DNA from: Orobanche coerulescens
Lineage: Eukaryota > Streptophyta > Magnoliopsida > Lamiales > Orobanchaceae
NCBI GenBank assembly: GCA_033398695.1
Contig: CM065818.1
Location: forward strand, 34,744,001-34,808,000
Direction of reading: 5' to 3'
Length of the DNA stretch: 64,000 nucleotides
The notes under the pieces are model-generated. The model was not told the DNA's origin. It worked only from the letters and a program-made list of their open reading frames with translations, and did no database searches. Shown here one piece after another: positions 22,253 through 33,628 of the stretch (within the stretch, counting starts at the first letter, position 1; every line of letters begins with the position of its first letter). The position numbers were made by a program, and so were the translations under genes.

Positions 22253-24873
22253 ATGGCTGGAACCTCATCATCGTTTGGAGCGGGAACTAGTTCTGCCGCC
22301 GGGACATCGGCTGCCCGGGGAGAAACTTCTTCCGTCTTCCACCTGGAGAGGGCGGCTGAAGCCATTCGAGCCAGAATCGACCCGGCTGAAGTCGAGGCTT
22401 TATTCAATGAGGCCGATATTGCTAGGGAGTCGGCTGCTGAGGAGAGGCGATCGCAGATCGAGAGAGATCTGGCGATCAGGGCTTACTGGGAGCAACATAG
22501 TGATTTTGGTCGGGCCTATAGGGCCTTTGCTGAAATAATGGAGAGGTTAGCCGGTCCTACTCCGAGATTCGACTTCCGGGGATATTCGGTCTCTTATCCC
22601 TATGTGCTACCCAAGCGGTCGCAGTATCGTGCCGCGCAGCGATCGTTGTGGTCGCTCGGCCAGATACGGAGCTCGACGACCAGGAGAGATCTGGCCGTCT
22701 GGAGGACAAGATTCCATGTTCCTTCAGATGTGGACATGTTCGCGCCCGCGGAGAATGAACGAGCCGACCAGCCTCCGATGGGTATGGTCGCAGTGAGTGA
22801 GGCCGTTATGGAGGCCGGCCGCGCTTCCCTTTATCTTTGCGGTCTCCCATCATTGGCCGCTTGGAATGTGGCGCCACTTCGGTGACGCCGAACGCCCGGC
22901 TCCAAATCATTTGCACCCTCACCCTTTTCGGCGGTCACCGCTGTACTCTCCGTCGCCTATGGAGATGAACCATTTGTTTAAAGCGGCTCATAGAGGTTGG
23001 TCGGCGATTACCATATTCAAGGCCGATCGGCCGGGTGATTCATGGAGTTCGAATAAGATACGGGCGATCGGGCGAAGTGGTTGCGGGTCAGGCAAGTGGA
23101 GAGCTTCGGCGGCGACAATCCCACAGCGAACCGGAGATCCCCATGAATTTCGGGAGAGGAATCCCGTGGGGTTTAGACTCTCCCTTCGTTTGGATGCGTT
23201 TTGACTGATCTAATTTGATTTACTTTTGCGAGGCTTTCATATTCCGGCGATCGAGGAGCTGCCTTTCGACTTTCTCGTTGTTTGGGAGCGAATTAGGAGC
23301 TTGTCGGACGACAACCTAGACGCCACTCGGATCAACAAGGAGAGTCGCTGGTTGTCGGCTCGACTATTCCGCTTCCCGAGACATCTCGCGGTGCCAGGTA
23401 TGACTTTATGCGACCTTCAATTTCTAGGCGATCGCCTTACTTGAGGATAGTGCCTGACCGTTAGTCGATCGTTTTTAATTGCAGAGGTTCGTTTCCCTCG
23501 CTTTTTGGAGCCTCCGACGGAGATCGCTATGTCGAACCCAGGAGTCCTAGGACGTCTTCGCGCGAAGAGGTCGACTCGGGTTCCACCCGTTGCATTGCCT
23601 ATAGTTCCGGAGGCGGAGCCTCGCGTGGAGCCGGAGCCTCGCGTGGAGCAGGTCGTGGTAGAGGAGGAAATTCCGGAGGAGAGGCTTTGGGCGAATCGCA
23701 AGAGGCCGAGGCCGGAAGAAACTTCGTTTCGCCCGGGCGATGAAGTGCCGATCGCCGCGCCTCCGATCACCATCGTTGCTCCGGAGAGCGAGCCGCCCTC
23801 CGCGGCCTTTCTGCGGGAGATGGCGATCGCAGATGCAGAGACTCCTCGAGGGAAACCGTTTTTCGGTCGGGATCCCGAGAAGGCTGAGAGGTAGATAGCA
23901 TTCTTGTGTTGAAATTTGCATCTGCATAGGAGTTGTATTAACTTTAGTTGTTTTGGTGCAGGATCCGTCGCGCAGACCCGTCTTGTCCACCGATGGTCGT
24001 GGATTTCCTGGCGAGCCGATCTCCTCGCCATTCCTGCGACATTCCTCCATATGTTAGCAAGGTCATACGCTTTGCCAAGGCGTGGACAATCGATCCGGAT
24101 GCGATCGCTCGCGGCGATCGTCGAGTTCGATGCATGCTGTTGTCGCCCTTTCTCTTCAGACGGCGACCATGGCCTTCCAGGCTGCTCAGGAGTTTGAGGG
24201 GCGGCCCTCCACTATTCGCCTTCAGGAGGATCTCGAGGCGGCTCGGAAAGAGAACGCCGAGTTTGCTGACAAGATCGTGGCGATGGAGAAGGACTCCTTG
24301 GAGGCGGCCAAGCGGGCGAGCCATGAGCTTGAGCTGGAGAAGAAGGAGACTGAGAAATATCGTATGGCGGTTGACCGATTCCGGGACCAGATGCAGGATG
24401 CTGTCCGGGCGAGGAACGTTGCTGAAGAGGAGGCCGATCGCGATAAGGTGACGATCGCTCGTCTGACCAGCGAGCTGACGGAGGCGAAGGAGAAGGTTGC
24501 TGCGAGGGAGGCCGAGCTCCAGGGATCGCAAAAGGCGATGGCCGAGCTGAGAGGAGAGGTTGAGGCGACCAAGGCCGATCCCTTCCAAAACTTGGGGTAT
24601 GTCAGCGAGTTCGCCTATTATTTGGCGTTCGCCGACTCGATCCGAGTGGCTAAGAAGGGAGGCTTGGAGGTCGGTCCTCTAGTTGAGAAGTTCAAGTCAT
24701 ATGCATTGGAGCATCCTCTTCATTTGGCTTTCTCCTTGCCGATCTTGGACCTGGCGGACATCGGCGTGGATTTGAGCTGGTATCCGTCCCCAGCCAATCT
24801 TGCTCATCCCGACGCTCCGGAGGATGAGGGGACCGCGCCGAATGCTGATGGCGAAGGCCAGGCAGGGGCCTGA
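22253..24873 (+). pseudogene. D1 antisense gene: plant-transposon domain plus coiled coil, four coding blocks
   Basis: This gene is read opposite to gag. Block 1 (22253 to about 23200) begins MAGTSSSFGAG. Residues near PPMGMVAVSEAVMEAG..RFPLSL..IIGRLE and VTPNARLQIICTLTLF resemble the 'putative gypsy type transposon' domain (PF04195), with several frameshifts. Block 2 (about 23230-23397) has LPFDFLVVWERIRSLSDDN. Its donor CCAG/GTATGA and acceptor TTGCAG/AG (intron 23398-23484) keep the frame. Block 3 (23485-23890) is Pro/Glu-rich; its donor AGAG/GTAGAT and acceptor GGTGCAG (intron 23891-23961) also keep the frame. Block 4 encodes a long charged coiled coil (about 24180-24570) and an acidic tail ending at 24873. 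A frameshift lies near 24120. Function unknown; related antisense ORFs are known from Tat-lineage elements. Confidence 0.75.
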
Positions 24874-25426
24874 GGCGCTTCATTTTTGATGTTTTTAGCT
24901 TACTTTCTTCGTAGTTTGTAGCTTTCTTTTGTAGCACTTAGGCCTTCGGGCGATCATGTACTCCGATTTTTCAAGTAATGAAATGAGCATTTGTTTTTCT
25001 GACTTATCACTTGAATGAATGGTTATTTTTAAGTCTTTGTTTGACTTTGTACAAATGTGTGAGGAGAGGTCGTTGTGAGGGTAGTTCCAAATGAATTGAC
25101 AAATTCATAAAGATAACTTTTTACAACAAAATCGATCGCTGCACTAGATCTGAAAAACTGACGATCTCCGTATGTGGTTGAGTAGCGACGATCGTCGTGT
25201 AGGTAGGTAGTCCGCACTCTTATTGCCCCTTGTTTTTATTCACTTAGTGGAGGTAAGGGGATGAAAATAATTCCTTGAGTGAGCGGTCTTCAACTTTGTC
25301 GAATCCTCGGGGACGGTCGTCCATCTTGAGGAGCCGTGCACGATCGCGGAGTTCGATGGACCGACTCCTGGATCATGTCTTGATGCGCGAAGACATTGAG
25401 TGTCTCGTGACTCACTTTATTATGAG
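24874..25426. other. D1 region downstream of the antisense gene
   Basis: There is no gene. A plausible polyadenylation region for the antisense transcript lies at about 24970-24985 (AAGTAATGAAATGAGC). Several CGATCG palindromes are present (25132, 25188, 25341). Confidence 0.5.
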
Positions 25427-25925
25427 GGTCCTCTGCTAGGCTGCGCCTCGCCTCGTATTTAAACGAAGGGCGTGCGGTCTCGGTCTAGAGGAGTCCTTGC
25501 GCGGGGCAGCGTCGGATGAATCAACTCCACGCCCGCGGCTTGTTAGCTCTGCTTCCACCTCGGCCAGCCATGGAGATGGCCGACCTAGACGGTGTACGTT
25601 GAGACGGGGGTTGTGGCACGTCGCATTGTCTGGGTTCACCATGTTAAATGATGAACCTTTGAGGGCGAGCGATCGTGTCCACTGATTTATTTTGGAGGGC
25701 CCTCAGACTACGCCGGCCTCGTATTTAAACGAAGGGCGGGCGATCTTGGCCTAAAGGGACCTTGCATGGCCTAAGCAGTCGGTTCCATCGACCACCAGGA
25801 CCATGGCTGCACTCTTCCACCTTGGATCGCCATGCAGATGCCGACCTTCGACGGTGTACGTTGTGCGGGGAGGCGATCTCGTGCCTTAGTCCATCATGTC
25901 AGATGGTGAACTGTAGATGGCGATC
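25427..25925. repeat. D1 imperfect tandem duplication (~260 bp)
   Basis: Two diverged copies, about 25427-25675 and 25690-25925, share GCCTCGTATTTAAACGAAGGGCG, a GACGGTGTACGTTG block and a CCATGTTAAATGATGAAC / CCATCATGTCAGATGGTGAAC end. On the minus strand each could encode a short peptide, but no protease or RT motif is visible where pol should begin. Confidence 0.7.
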
Positions 25926-26129
25926 GAGTCCTCCAGTTTCTTAAATGAGGAGGGAGATCGAGGAGACTTCCGAGCTCTCCTTTTCTTGATTGAAGCATGT
26001 AGAGACGGTCGCCGAGGTTGATCCAGGGGTCGGCTCGTATGAGCTTCCCAGCCTGTTTTGTGTTCGACTCGGACGATCGTCTGTAGAGATTGGTAGGGGC
26101 TTTGGCTAAACCAATAGGCTGTCCAACTT

Positions 26130-27634
26130 GCCCTCCTCGAACAATCTCCAGAGCTGTTTGAGGAGGTCGCGGCATTTGTTGGTGCTATGGCCGGGACTCT
26201 TATGGTAGGCACAATATTGATTGTTGTCCAGGTGACCGTGGTCCCTTATCGCCTTTGGCTTTTTGAGCTCTTCGTGCCCCTTGATGGCATAGAAAATATG
26301 TGCGGAGTTACATTGAACGTATGGAGGAGATGGGCTTCCATGTCCTCGAAAGCCTTGAGATCTCCGGGTGTCTTGGCGATCGCCCTATTTGCTTTGGCGA
26401 TCGCTATCTTCAGGACAAGAGGTGGCGTTTCCTCGTCTAAGCGGAGGGTGAGTAGCCTTTGCCTGGCCAGGAAGTTGGCAGCTTTAGCGCGGAAGATCGC
26501 GTAAGTTGGGGGAATATCCTTGGAGAGATGTCTAAACATGGGAGAGTGACCGGAATCCCCCATGGCCGAATAGAGAGCGAGCTCGTCACTGACGGGTTCG
26601 CCGGTGAGGACGATTTCGTCCACTCGGTCAATGTAATTTGCGTCTGATTCGTCTTTCCCCTGCTTGATTTTTATCATGCGGTGGGGGCCTTCTGGTTTGG
26701 CGACCTTGCTGGCGAAGTATGACGTGAAGTCATTCGCCAATTTCTTAAAAGATGTGATAGATCGCGGTGGTAGTGAGACGTACCATCTATGGGCCAGCTC
26801 GCCCAATGTCAACGGGAAGATCCGGCACTTGGTAGCATCAGATGCCCCACACCCAGTCATGTAAATTCGGAATTTACTCAGGTGGGTTTCGGGGTCCGAT
26901 CTCCCCTCATACAGAGGTGTTTTGGGAGGAGCGATCGTTGGTTGTATGGGGGCAAGCTCGATGTGGACCGCGAGTGGCTCGGTCGGCCCGGCGATCTTTT
27001 TGCTGATGCTTGCCCCAGTGTCCAAGAGTGCTCTCATCTCGTCGAGCTGGCGTTGTATGGCGGCCAACGCCGTGGCTCGATGTTAGCGGCTCGGCGCTCG
27101 GAGCGGAGCCGAGGCGATTGAGTACCGAATCCACGGCGATCGGGCCGAGTCGATGGCCGACTGCGTTCGGCTGTGAGATGGGTAGGCCGAACTCCTGGTG
27201 ACGGATTCGGGTTCCGTCTTTTCGAGGTTGGGAACAGAGTGCCCCGGTCGCCCGGATGGGTTGCGTCCCAAGCGATCGAATATGGATCCGTCCGGTCGTG
27301 CGAGAGCCTTTCCTCGCGAATTGGGGCTTTCTGACGATCGCTCGTTCAGTAGCCCGCTGAATTTCCGTTTTCCCATGCGGTGGATGATCGAGGGAGTTAT
27401 TGCAGGCGACGCACATGCTCTCCGTCGCTCCTCCGGGATGGCCATAGCCTCTTCGATCTGTTCCTCGGTTTGGAACTGATCGAGTGAGAGGTTGGGGCCA
27501 TCTCTCGGATGCGGGATCGAGAGTCTCGCGTTGCTGCGGCTTCCCCCTGTCGTTGGCTGGGGTTCGGATTGAACCAGGAAATGGTGTCCGGCGGTTCGGA
27601 GAGCAGCTTTCTTCGATGGACCGGCGGATGTCAT
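26130..27634 (-). pseudogene. D1 gag
   Basis: The minus strand reads MTSAGPSKKAALR from 27634. A shift near 27080 leads into a 273-codon ORF (27067-26246) with the gag core: PKTPLYEGRSDPETHLSKFRI, LPLTLGELAHRWY-like block, SFKKLANDFTSYFASK, KIKQGKDESDANYIDR and FLARQRL. After another shift comes a single knuckle-like motif CAYHKSPGHSTNKC (26214-26172), where the usual second Cys is His, a form common in Tat-lineage gags. This protein would package the element RNA. It is broken by at least two frameshifts. Confidence 0.8.
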
Positions 27635-27740
27635 GATTCTGAAGGTTTTCTTTGAAGTGCAGTGAGTGTCACTTCAAGTATATGCCCCAAGAACAGTGAG
27701 TATTCTTCGGGACGGTAGGAATAAAAGTTCGAGGGTTAGA

Positions 27741-27761
27741 TCCCCTTCTTCTAGCGCCAAT
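27741..27761 (-). promoter_or_regulatory. D1 primer-binding site
   Basis: The complement of 27741-27759 reads TGGCGCTAGAAGAAGGGGA, two bases from the 5' LTR. It starts with TGG as tRNA primer sites do, but is not the iMet type used by all other elements here. I do not assign the tRNA. Confidence 0.65.
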
Positions 27762-28957
27762 TGTTGCTACCCAAAATATTATCCGGAGATAGATATTGCT
27801 GGAATGGATGGGATAGCAAACAAATGCAAGAGCACTTCCGAGAGAAAGATAAATAACACAAGATTTGCCGGGGTTGTTAGTCCCGGGCTTGAATGCTCTC
27901 GCGAGATATTATTAATACCAATATTCGGGGATATAAGTACTAATGTAAGAATACAATTACAATGAGTGTAAAGGATTCTTGTTATCTTAGCTAGTGAGCG
28001 TGTAGATTGCCGGAAGAACCAGATTTGATGCTCTGTGAGTTCTTGTAACAAAGGAGATGAACAGTCGCGGCGGTGAGAGATCGACCGTCTCTCACGGCGA
28101 GTATTTAGCTGGATGCTTGGGCTTCTGGGCTTATGAATCCCTTGGAATCTGTCTAGTGGAGACTTGCTGCTTCGCCGATCGTCTTACGGACGAGAGATTT
28201 GGAGAGAGAAGTCCTGAGATGGATTCCGGTGAGATAGCCGGGAGCTTGATGATATGTATGTTCTTCAGTATTTCCGTGAATGTATCGGAATGTGAGAGAA
28301 TGAGAACCTTTGGTGGAATGTATTTCGGACGTAAGTCAAATGAATTCGAATCGTATATTCGGTGAACTCGGAACCTTTTTCCGGTAGGAGGAGGTTCTCT
28401 ATTTATAGGGCTTGATACGCCGCGATCGCCTTTTCGCAATATAATAATCGGGCGATCGTCTTTCAAAGACATGGGCTGTCCCCTCAAAGTCTGCGGGGAG
28501 TTGCCGGCGATCAACTATCTTTGTCGATGGGAGCTTACACGCGTCTAAGTTCTTGTCATGGGTGGTCCCACCGACTACTTTCGGCGTGCATCCGGTAGGT
28601 GAGGTAGGTGGCGGTGTGGTCAAAGGTCTTGTCTGTCGCCTAAAGATCTTATGCACTACGAAGATCTTGTCAGCGCCTTTGGTGGATCTGCACGTGGGTG
28701 CTTTCCTGAGATCCAGTCCTTGATGACTTTGATGGGCGATCGTCTCTGCTCGGGGCGCAGGTCGATTGCCCTTAGCTGGTTAGTAGAGTAGATCGCCAGC
28801 TGCCAAAGGGCGATCGCCTTGGGAGTCGATCGCTAGGTACTTGATGGTGGTCTGATATCTTCGACTTGGCGAGCTAGCCATAGTTTGACCGATGTTGACT
28901 TGGTCGCTCGGCCTTATAGTCGATCGCCTGTCGGGATGGATAAATCGTGACACAACA
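27762..28957 (-). repeat. D1 5' LTR
   Basis: This is the second copy of the D1 LTR. It matches 20530-21735 almost perfectly at both ends. Many one-base indels and a few substitutions cluster at about 28160-28660. TATA box on the minus strand at 28401-28408. Confidence 0.9.
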
Positions 28958-29038
28958 CCCTGGCCGAGGGTACTCGGTCGATACCGGCCGATAGCGCACG
29001 CTAGTCCGGGAAGGCTAGCGCACACTAGTATGGCCCAG

Positions 29039-29046
29039 TATAAATA
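29039..29046 (+). promoter_or_regulatory. TATA box of A3 5' LTR
   Basis: TATAAATA follows the last CGCACG palindromes by about 10 bases. The 3' LTR copy is at 34612-34619. Confidence 0.7.
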
Positions 29047-31275
29047 TGGCTGAGCAGTCACATTTCACTTCGTTTTTCACTTCTTTCCTTCTCCGTCCGC
29101 GAGTGGCGATTCATGGGTGACGAAGCCATGTTGTTTAACAACAAATCCATGAAGTCCTTGAGTTCATAACATCAATCGATCGTCCGTTATCAACCTTTGA
29201 TCCAGCGAATCAAGGTAATCTTCCTTAGAACCCTAATTTCGTGAATTTGGGGATTTTTGCATTTTTGTCCGATTCGTTCTGTGTTGTTGATTAATTCATG
29301 ATGGGTATGATTAATCTTAATAGTATTCTTGTGTTTAACATCATTTAATCCATTGTTCTTTGTCGAATCGAAGTATAATTCTTGATTTCCTTCGAATTGA
29401 CTTTTTGGGGGATTTGTCCCCGATCTCGTTTTTCATCCGTTTTCAATGGATCGATTATGGTTAAATGATGTTGTTAAACATATTCTATGGATTGTATATC
29501 CATATTTCAACTTGGAATTCCGTTTTCGGGTTTTGACGGAACGAATCGTGTTCTTGGCCGTTTTGGGGGAAATCCGTGAACTTTCGTCATTCGTTCTTTG
29601 AATTCAACGGCTTTGAGTCGTGTTATGGAATTCATTTCATTGTTATTATTTGTCCTTCGTAGTTTATGAACGTGAGTTGGCATTCGGTGGAGTCGGCGGG
29701 TTCGTAGTCGGTTCGGGCCAACCTACTTCGGTCGATTCTCCGCGTTGTTCTTATTCGAGGCAAGTACCTTGCCCATACTTTTCTCGTTTTATGGATATGA
29801 TGATCGGTGGTCGTATTGATGTGTTCGTTTAGTTATTTGAAATGAAGTTTCAAAAGGATTTCGGTTTGGCCTCGTTAAAGGCTATCTTTCAAATGACGCG
29901 TGTGTTTTGTGAACGGTGTTTTGAGAATTTATTATGATTTGATTATTTTGAACGTTGAAGGATTTGATGATGATACTCCTATTGTTTAAAGTTATGGAAT
30001 CGTGTATTCCGTATTTAATCTTGTTATTGTGTTTTGAAGAGTTTGATAATGGTGTCGAGTTAATGGCCATCTCTAGTAAGTATTCTTAATGAACTTACAT
30101 TCTTAGCATGTTAGTTTTGCATGAGTAACGTGTGTGTGTGTATGCTCACTACGGGTTAGATCCGACGGGGTCTCGGTAGGGGTCCACGGAGGTGTGGATC
30201 GACGAGCTTTGCTTTTAACCACTACGGGTTAGATCCGACGGGGTCTCGGTAGGGGTCCACGGAGGTGTGGATCGACGGTTAATTGTGGTGCATTTTGCAA
30301 ATGTGATTTGATATTGGCATTTCCGGAAATGAGTACTTTTGAACGGTTTTCATGATTGCATGCATTGACTAAGTGTGTAAGAGGTAAGTGTTCGTTTGGC
30401 TTACTTGGCTAGGATGGCACTGGAGTATTTTGTTGTTTGTTTTAAATCCTTTATTTGTGGATTTTGATGTTGGGAGACGAACCTTGTGGTCGTTCTTGTG
30501 TACTGTGAGTTGCTGAGATTTGGGGCTAAAATCCCAATGGTTTTGTAAAAGTCGTTTTACGGATTTGGGGCTAAAATCCCAACGGTTTGGTTAATGTCAT
30601 TTTTCAGAAAGTAAACTTTGGGGCGGTGACCCCTTTGTCTTTTGGATTTTGAAAAGTAGGATTTGATAATCCTAAATTGTTTTCTATTAAAACTCTCGAT
30701 GGCGTTCTAAACCGTTTTATAAATTATTTCCATTGATTTATGATATTCCGATTTTGAAAGGTTTTCTCAAACTCTTGCCTCGGGAAGTACTCTTCGTTTT
30801 GTTTGGATCTTGAGGATTCCTGGTTATTGTTATTCGTGGAATGTGAATTGTATGGCTCGTATTTGCACTTTGTATTTGCACTAGCAAAACAGTGGAGTTT
30901 GCTAACCCCGAGTATTCGGGGTGGATGTCTATTTTGCATTCGTGTTTTGGAGCATGACACGAGTCGGCACGAAGGATGATGAAAGATGAACGATACTAAT
31001 CACACGAGGATCCGTTGATGTCGTATTGGTCTAGTTGTATTTTATTTTCCGCTGCTATATTGTTCCCGTTGTACGGGTGTGGTTGTATTTTGTCCCCTGC
31101 GTGGGCATGAGTTGTATTTGAGTTGTATGTATTTGTGGAAAGACCAAATCGGTCTACTGAGTCATTGTAGCCTTGAAGGCATTGTCGAGATGTTAAATGT
31201 TGTTACGAGCCTGGTAGATCCTCGAGGAGAGGGTCTACGGCGTGTAATATCCCTGAGTGGATTGGGGGTGTTACA

Positions 31276-33628
31276 TAAATGGTATCGGAGCTTAGGTTTA
31301 GGAAACCTAGGCTTTCGGGTCAAGTCGTGTTGTTTGAGTCTTGTTTCGTCGGATTTTATCTGACTGAGTCGTGTCGCGATGCGTCGTTTGAGTTTGTTGG
31401 TCGCGATTAGTATCGTGGGGCGATCATCATCTTCGTGCGACCTGTGGAAGTAAGTCTCCCTTCTTTGTGTTGTGCCTCGTGTGACACGAGCTATTTTTAT
31501 GATTATTTGTTAAGTGGTGGAATCCTTATGTGAATTTTGATTTCACGATATGTATTTAGTCGACTTTCGTATTTGATTTATACGAGGAGTGTCGTCGCTT
31601 GTGATGTCTTTTTATTGTTGTTTTTCTCCGTTGTTGATGATTTTCGAATCGATTTGCACGTTTTACAAGTTCTATTGGGGAAGCCTTGTGCTTATACGCG
31701 TTCGACTTGTTCACTAGCCAGTGCGGGAGGTTCTTTAGAGGCCTCGAATGGGGTCAGTGGTTTTGTTCTGAATCCTAGGCGGTCTTCGACTGTGGTATTT
31801 TATCGTTTATTTCCGTTTAAAGACATGTATTGTCTTGATTTTAAACTTCTTGATGCGTGTGCTAGGAGTTGTTTTAGTGAACGTCGGTATGTGTGAGTTT
31901 TGGGCACTCTGGCTTATTGGATTTTTTTTGAAAACCTTGAGTATCTTAGAAAAACAAATTCCGAGACATACTTTTCAAATGAGTTATTTCCTTGTGGTAC
32001 ATCCTAAATGCCACAATATATTTCAAAAATTTTCTACCTCGAGGACCAAAATGTTTTGAGATATTTTCAACACTTTTATTTAGACCCGAGGGTCGAATAT
32101 TTTGAAAGTTTTCACTAAGAGAAAGTATCTTCATTCTTATCAAATGCGAAATGGTTCTCCAATGTCTCGATAACGATGTTTCACGTTTGTACTTTTTTGA
32201 AAGGTGATACTCAAGATCAATCGGTATTCTTCAAATTATTTTCAAAATGAGGTTTTCGTTTTTAAAACCTATCCATTCCCGTTTGAGGGCTGGGTATGAA
32301 TGTATGATGTTCGCGTTGTCATTTTGATACTTTCTCCCGAGTATGATCGAATTGGCGGTGTGAGCGTTGAGTCGCTTTCCACACATTGGTTGTGCTAGCC
32401 TCCTGTGAAGAGGCGGGATGTTGGTGTTGAATGTTGTCGCCTCGTGGTGATTTCTGTGTTGTCGCGTATGTGCGAGCTGTTAGAGCTTGGTTTGGTATGA
32501 CCGTGTGCATCGGTGATGGTTCCGTTATGTGTCGATTGTTTAATGTCTTGTTACCTTGCTCCCGTTTTTGTGAATTTCGTGGACGAGGTCGGAGGTAATG
32601 CCCGTACTATTTTGACTTCTGTATTTTCTCTTTCTCCAGTCTATCGATTCGCTCATGTTCGTTGGCACTTTATGAACTTGTTCTGTATTTCGATTTCATC
32701 GTCCGAACGAGCTGTGATCTTGTTGTGGGTCGATCTGGCTATCGATGTTACTTTTTCGGGTTCAGTTCGATTCTTGTGAACCTTGTTTGGGAGTGACATC
32801 ATCTGGTTCTATTAGTTCTTTTATTCGAAGTGGATCGGATTTGGAACTCTTATGTTTTCGACTCTGTCGACTCATTTATGTTCGTTGACATTTCTGAGCT
32901 TGTCCTACCCCTTGTTTTGTCTATCGAACGAGTGTCGTATTGTTTCGGAATAACTCGTTTGTCGTTATGACTTTTTAATTGCTATTCCCTTTCCTGTGGA
33001 TCTTATGTGAATGCACATCCTGTTGTTTTCACCGGATCATATATTGTCTCGAGTCGAGATGTGAACCTTGGAGTTGTTGTTTGAAATTTTATTGTTCTTC
33101 GTGATTCGAACATGATTCTTCGATTTTTGTTGTCTCGATCGTTGTGGTTTGATCGTTTGATTGTTCGGTTTTTATTGACCTCGTTCGTGATTGGTGAACA
33201 TTCGGGCTCCTTCGTAATTCCCTTCAGTTCGGGAAATTAGTTTCGTTTTCGATCTTCCAGCCCTTAGGCGGTGGGATTCCGTGTTTGTTCAGCGGTTGAC
33301 TCGCGTTTTGATTGATGTACCGTTGGGTTGGTCAATCATATTGGTTTTCGTTCGTTGTGTTTTGTGATTGTCGGATAATTGACTTGGCTATATTATCCGT
33401 TTGATGACGCTTGTCGTTTGTTGGTTTTATTATATCGCTAACGGCGACGTTGTGTTAGTCGCCGTGGAGCGTGTTTTCACGCCGTATATTCCATTGCGTT
33501 GTTTGTAACGTTTCCGTTGGGCGTTAGTTACGCATTCTTGTGTATCTCGATGAGTTTTCCTTGGCGGAATATTCCTTCTCCCTACTTGTTTTAAGTTTCG
33601 GACGAAACTTCTTTTAAGGAGGGTAGAA
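31276..33628 (+). other. A3 interior: no coding capacity
   Basis: The primer site TGGTATCGGAGCTTAGG is at 31280-31296 and a polypurine tract (TTTTAAGGAGGGTAGAA) ends at 33628. Between them no gag, protease, RT or integrase can be read. Bases around 31695-31800 (CTAGCCAGTGCGGGAGG ... CCTAGGCGGTC) match, in inverse, part of the A2 LTR (about 36935-37005), so LTR and interior sequences have been mixed in this family. Confidence 0.75.

Larger units (their letters stand above)
20530..28957 (-). mobile_element. D1: Tat-like gag element with antisense spliced gene, inserted in the A3 5' LTR
   Basis: It is bounded by TGTTGCTACCC and GTGACACAACA with perfect duplication CCCTG (20525-20529, 28958-28962); the empty site is in the A3 3' LTR near 34536. 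LTRs are 1206 bp (20530-21735) and 1196 bp (27762-28957). Minus-strand order: 5' LTR, primer site, gag, non-coding DNA, 3' LTR. No pol is present. An unrelated multi-exon gene runs on the opposite strand. The sequence CGATCG occurs about 43 times (hand count). Confidence 0.92.
19625..31275 (+). repeat. A3 5' LTR, split by D1
   Basis: 19625-20529 plus 28963-31275 give about 3.2 kb, matching 33629-36854. The part right of D1 is almost identical to the 3' LTR. The part left of D1 differs by many one-base indels in G/C runs. TATA box 29039-29046. A 58-bp element (ACTACGGGTTAGATCC...) is repeated with a 73-bp period at about 30147-30278. Confidence 0.88.

Noticed and set aside
22253..24873. A host plant gene
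   Set aside because: It lies entirely between the two LTRs of D1, shares the CGATCG enrichment of the whole element, and resembles known transposon-borne ORFs.
20530..28957. GCGATCGC abundance as a sign of cyanobacterial DNA (it equals the HIP1 octamer)
   Set aside because: The segment is bounded by LTRs and a perfect target duplication inside a plant LTR, and contains a retrotransposon gag. The resemblance is a coincidence of sequence.
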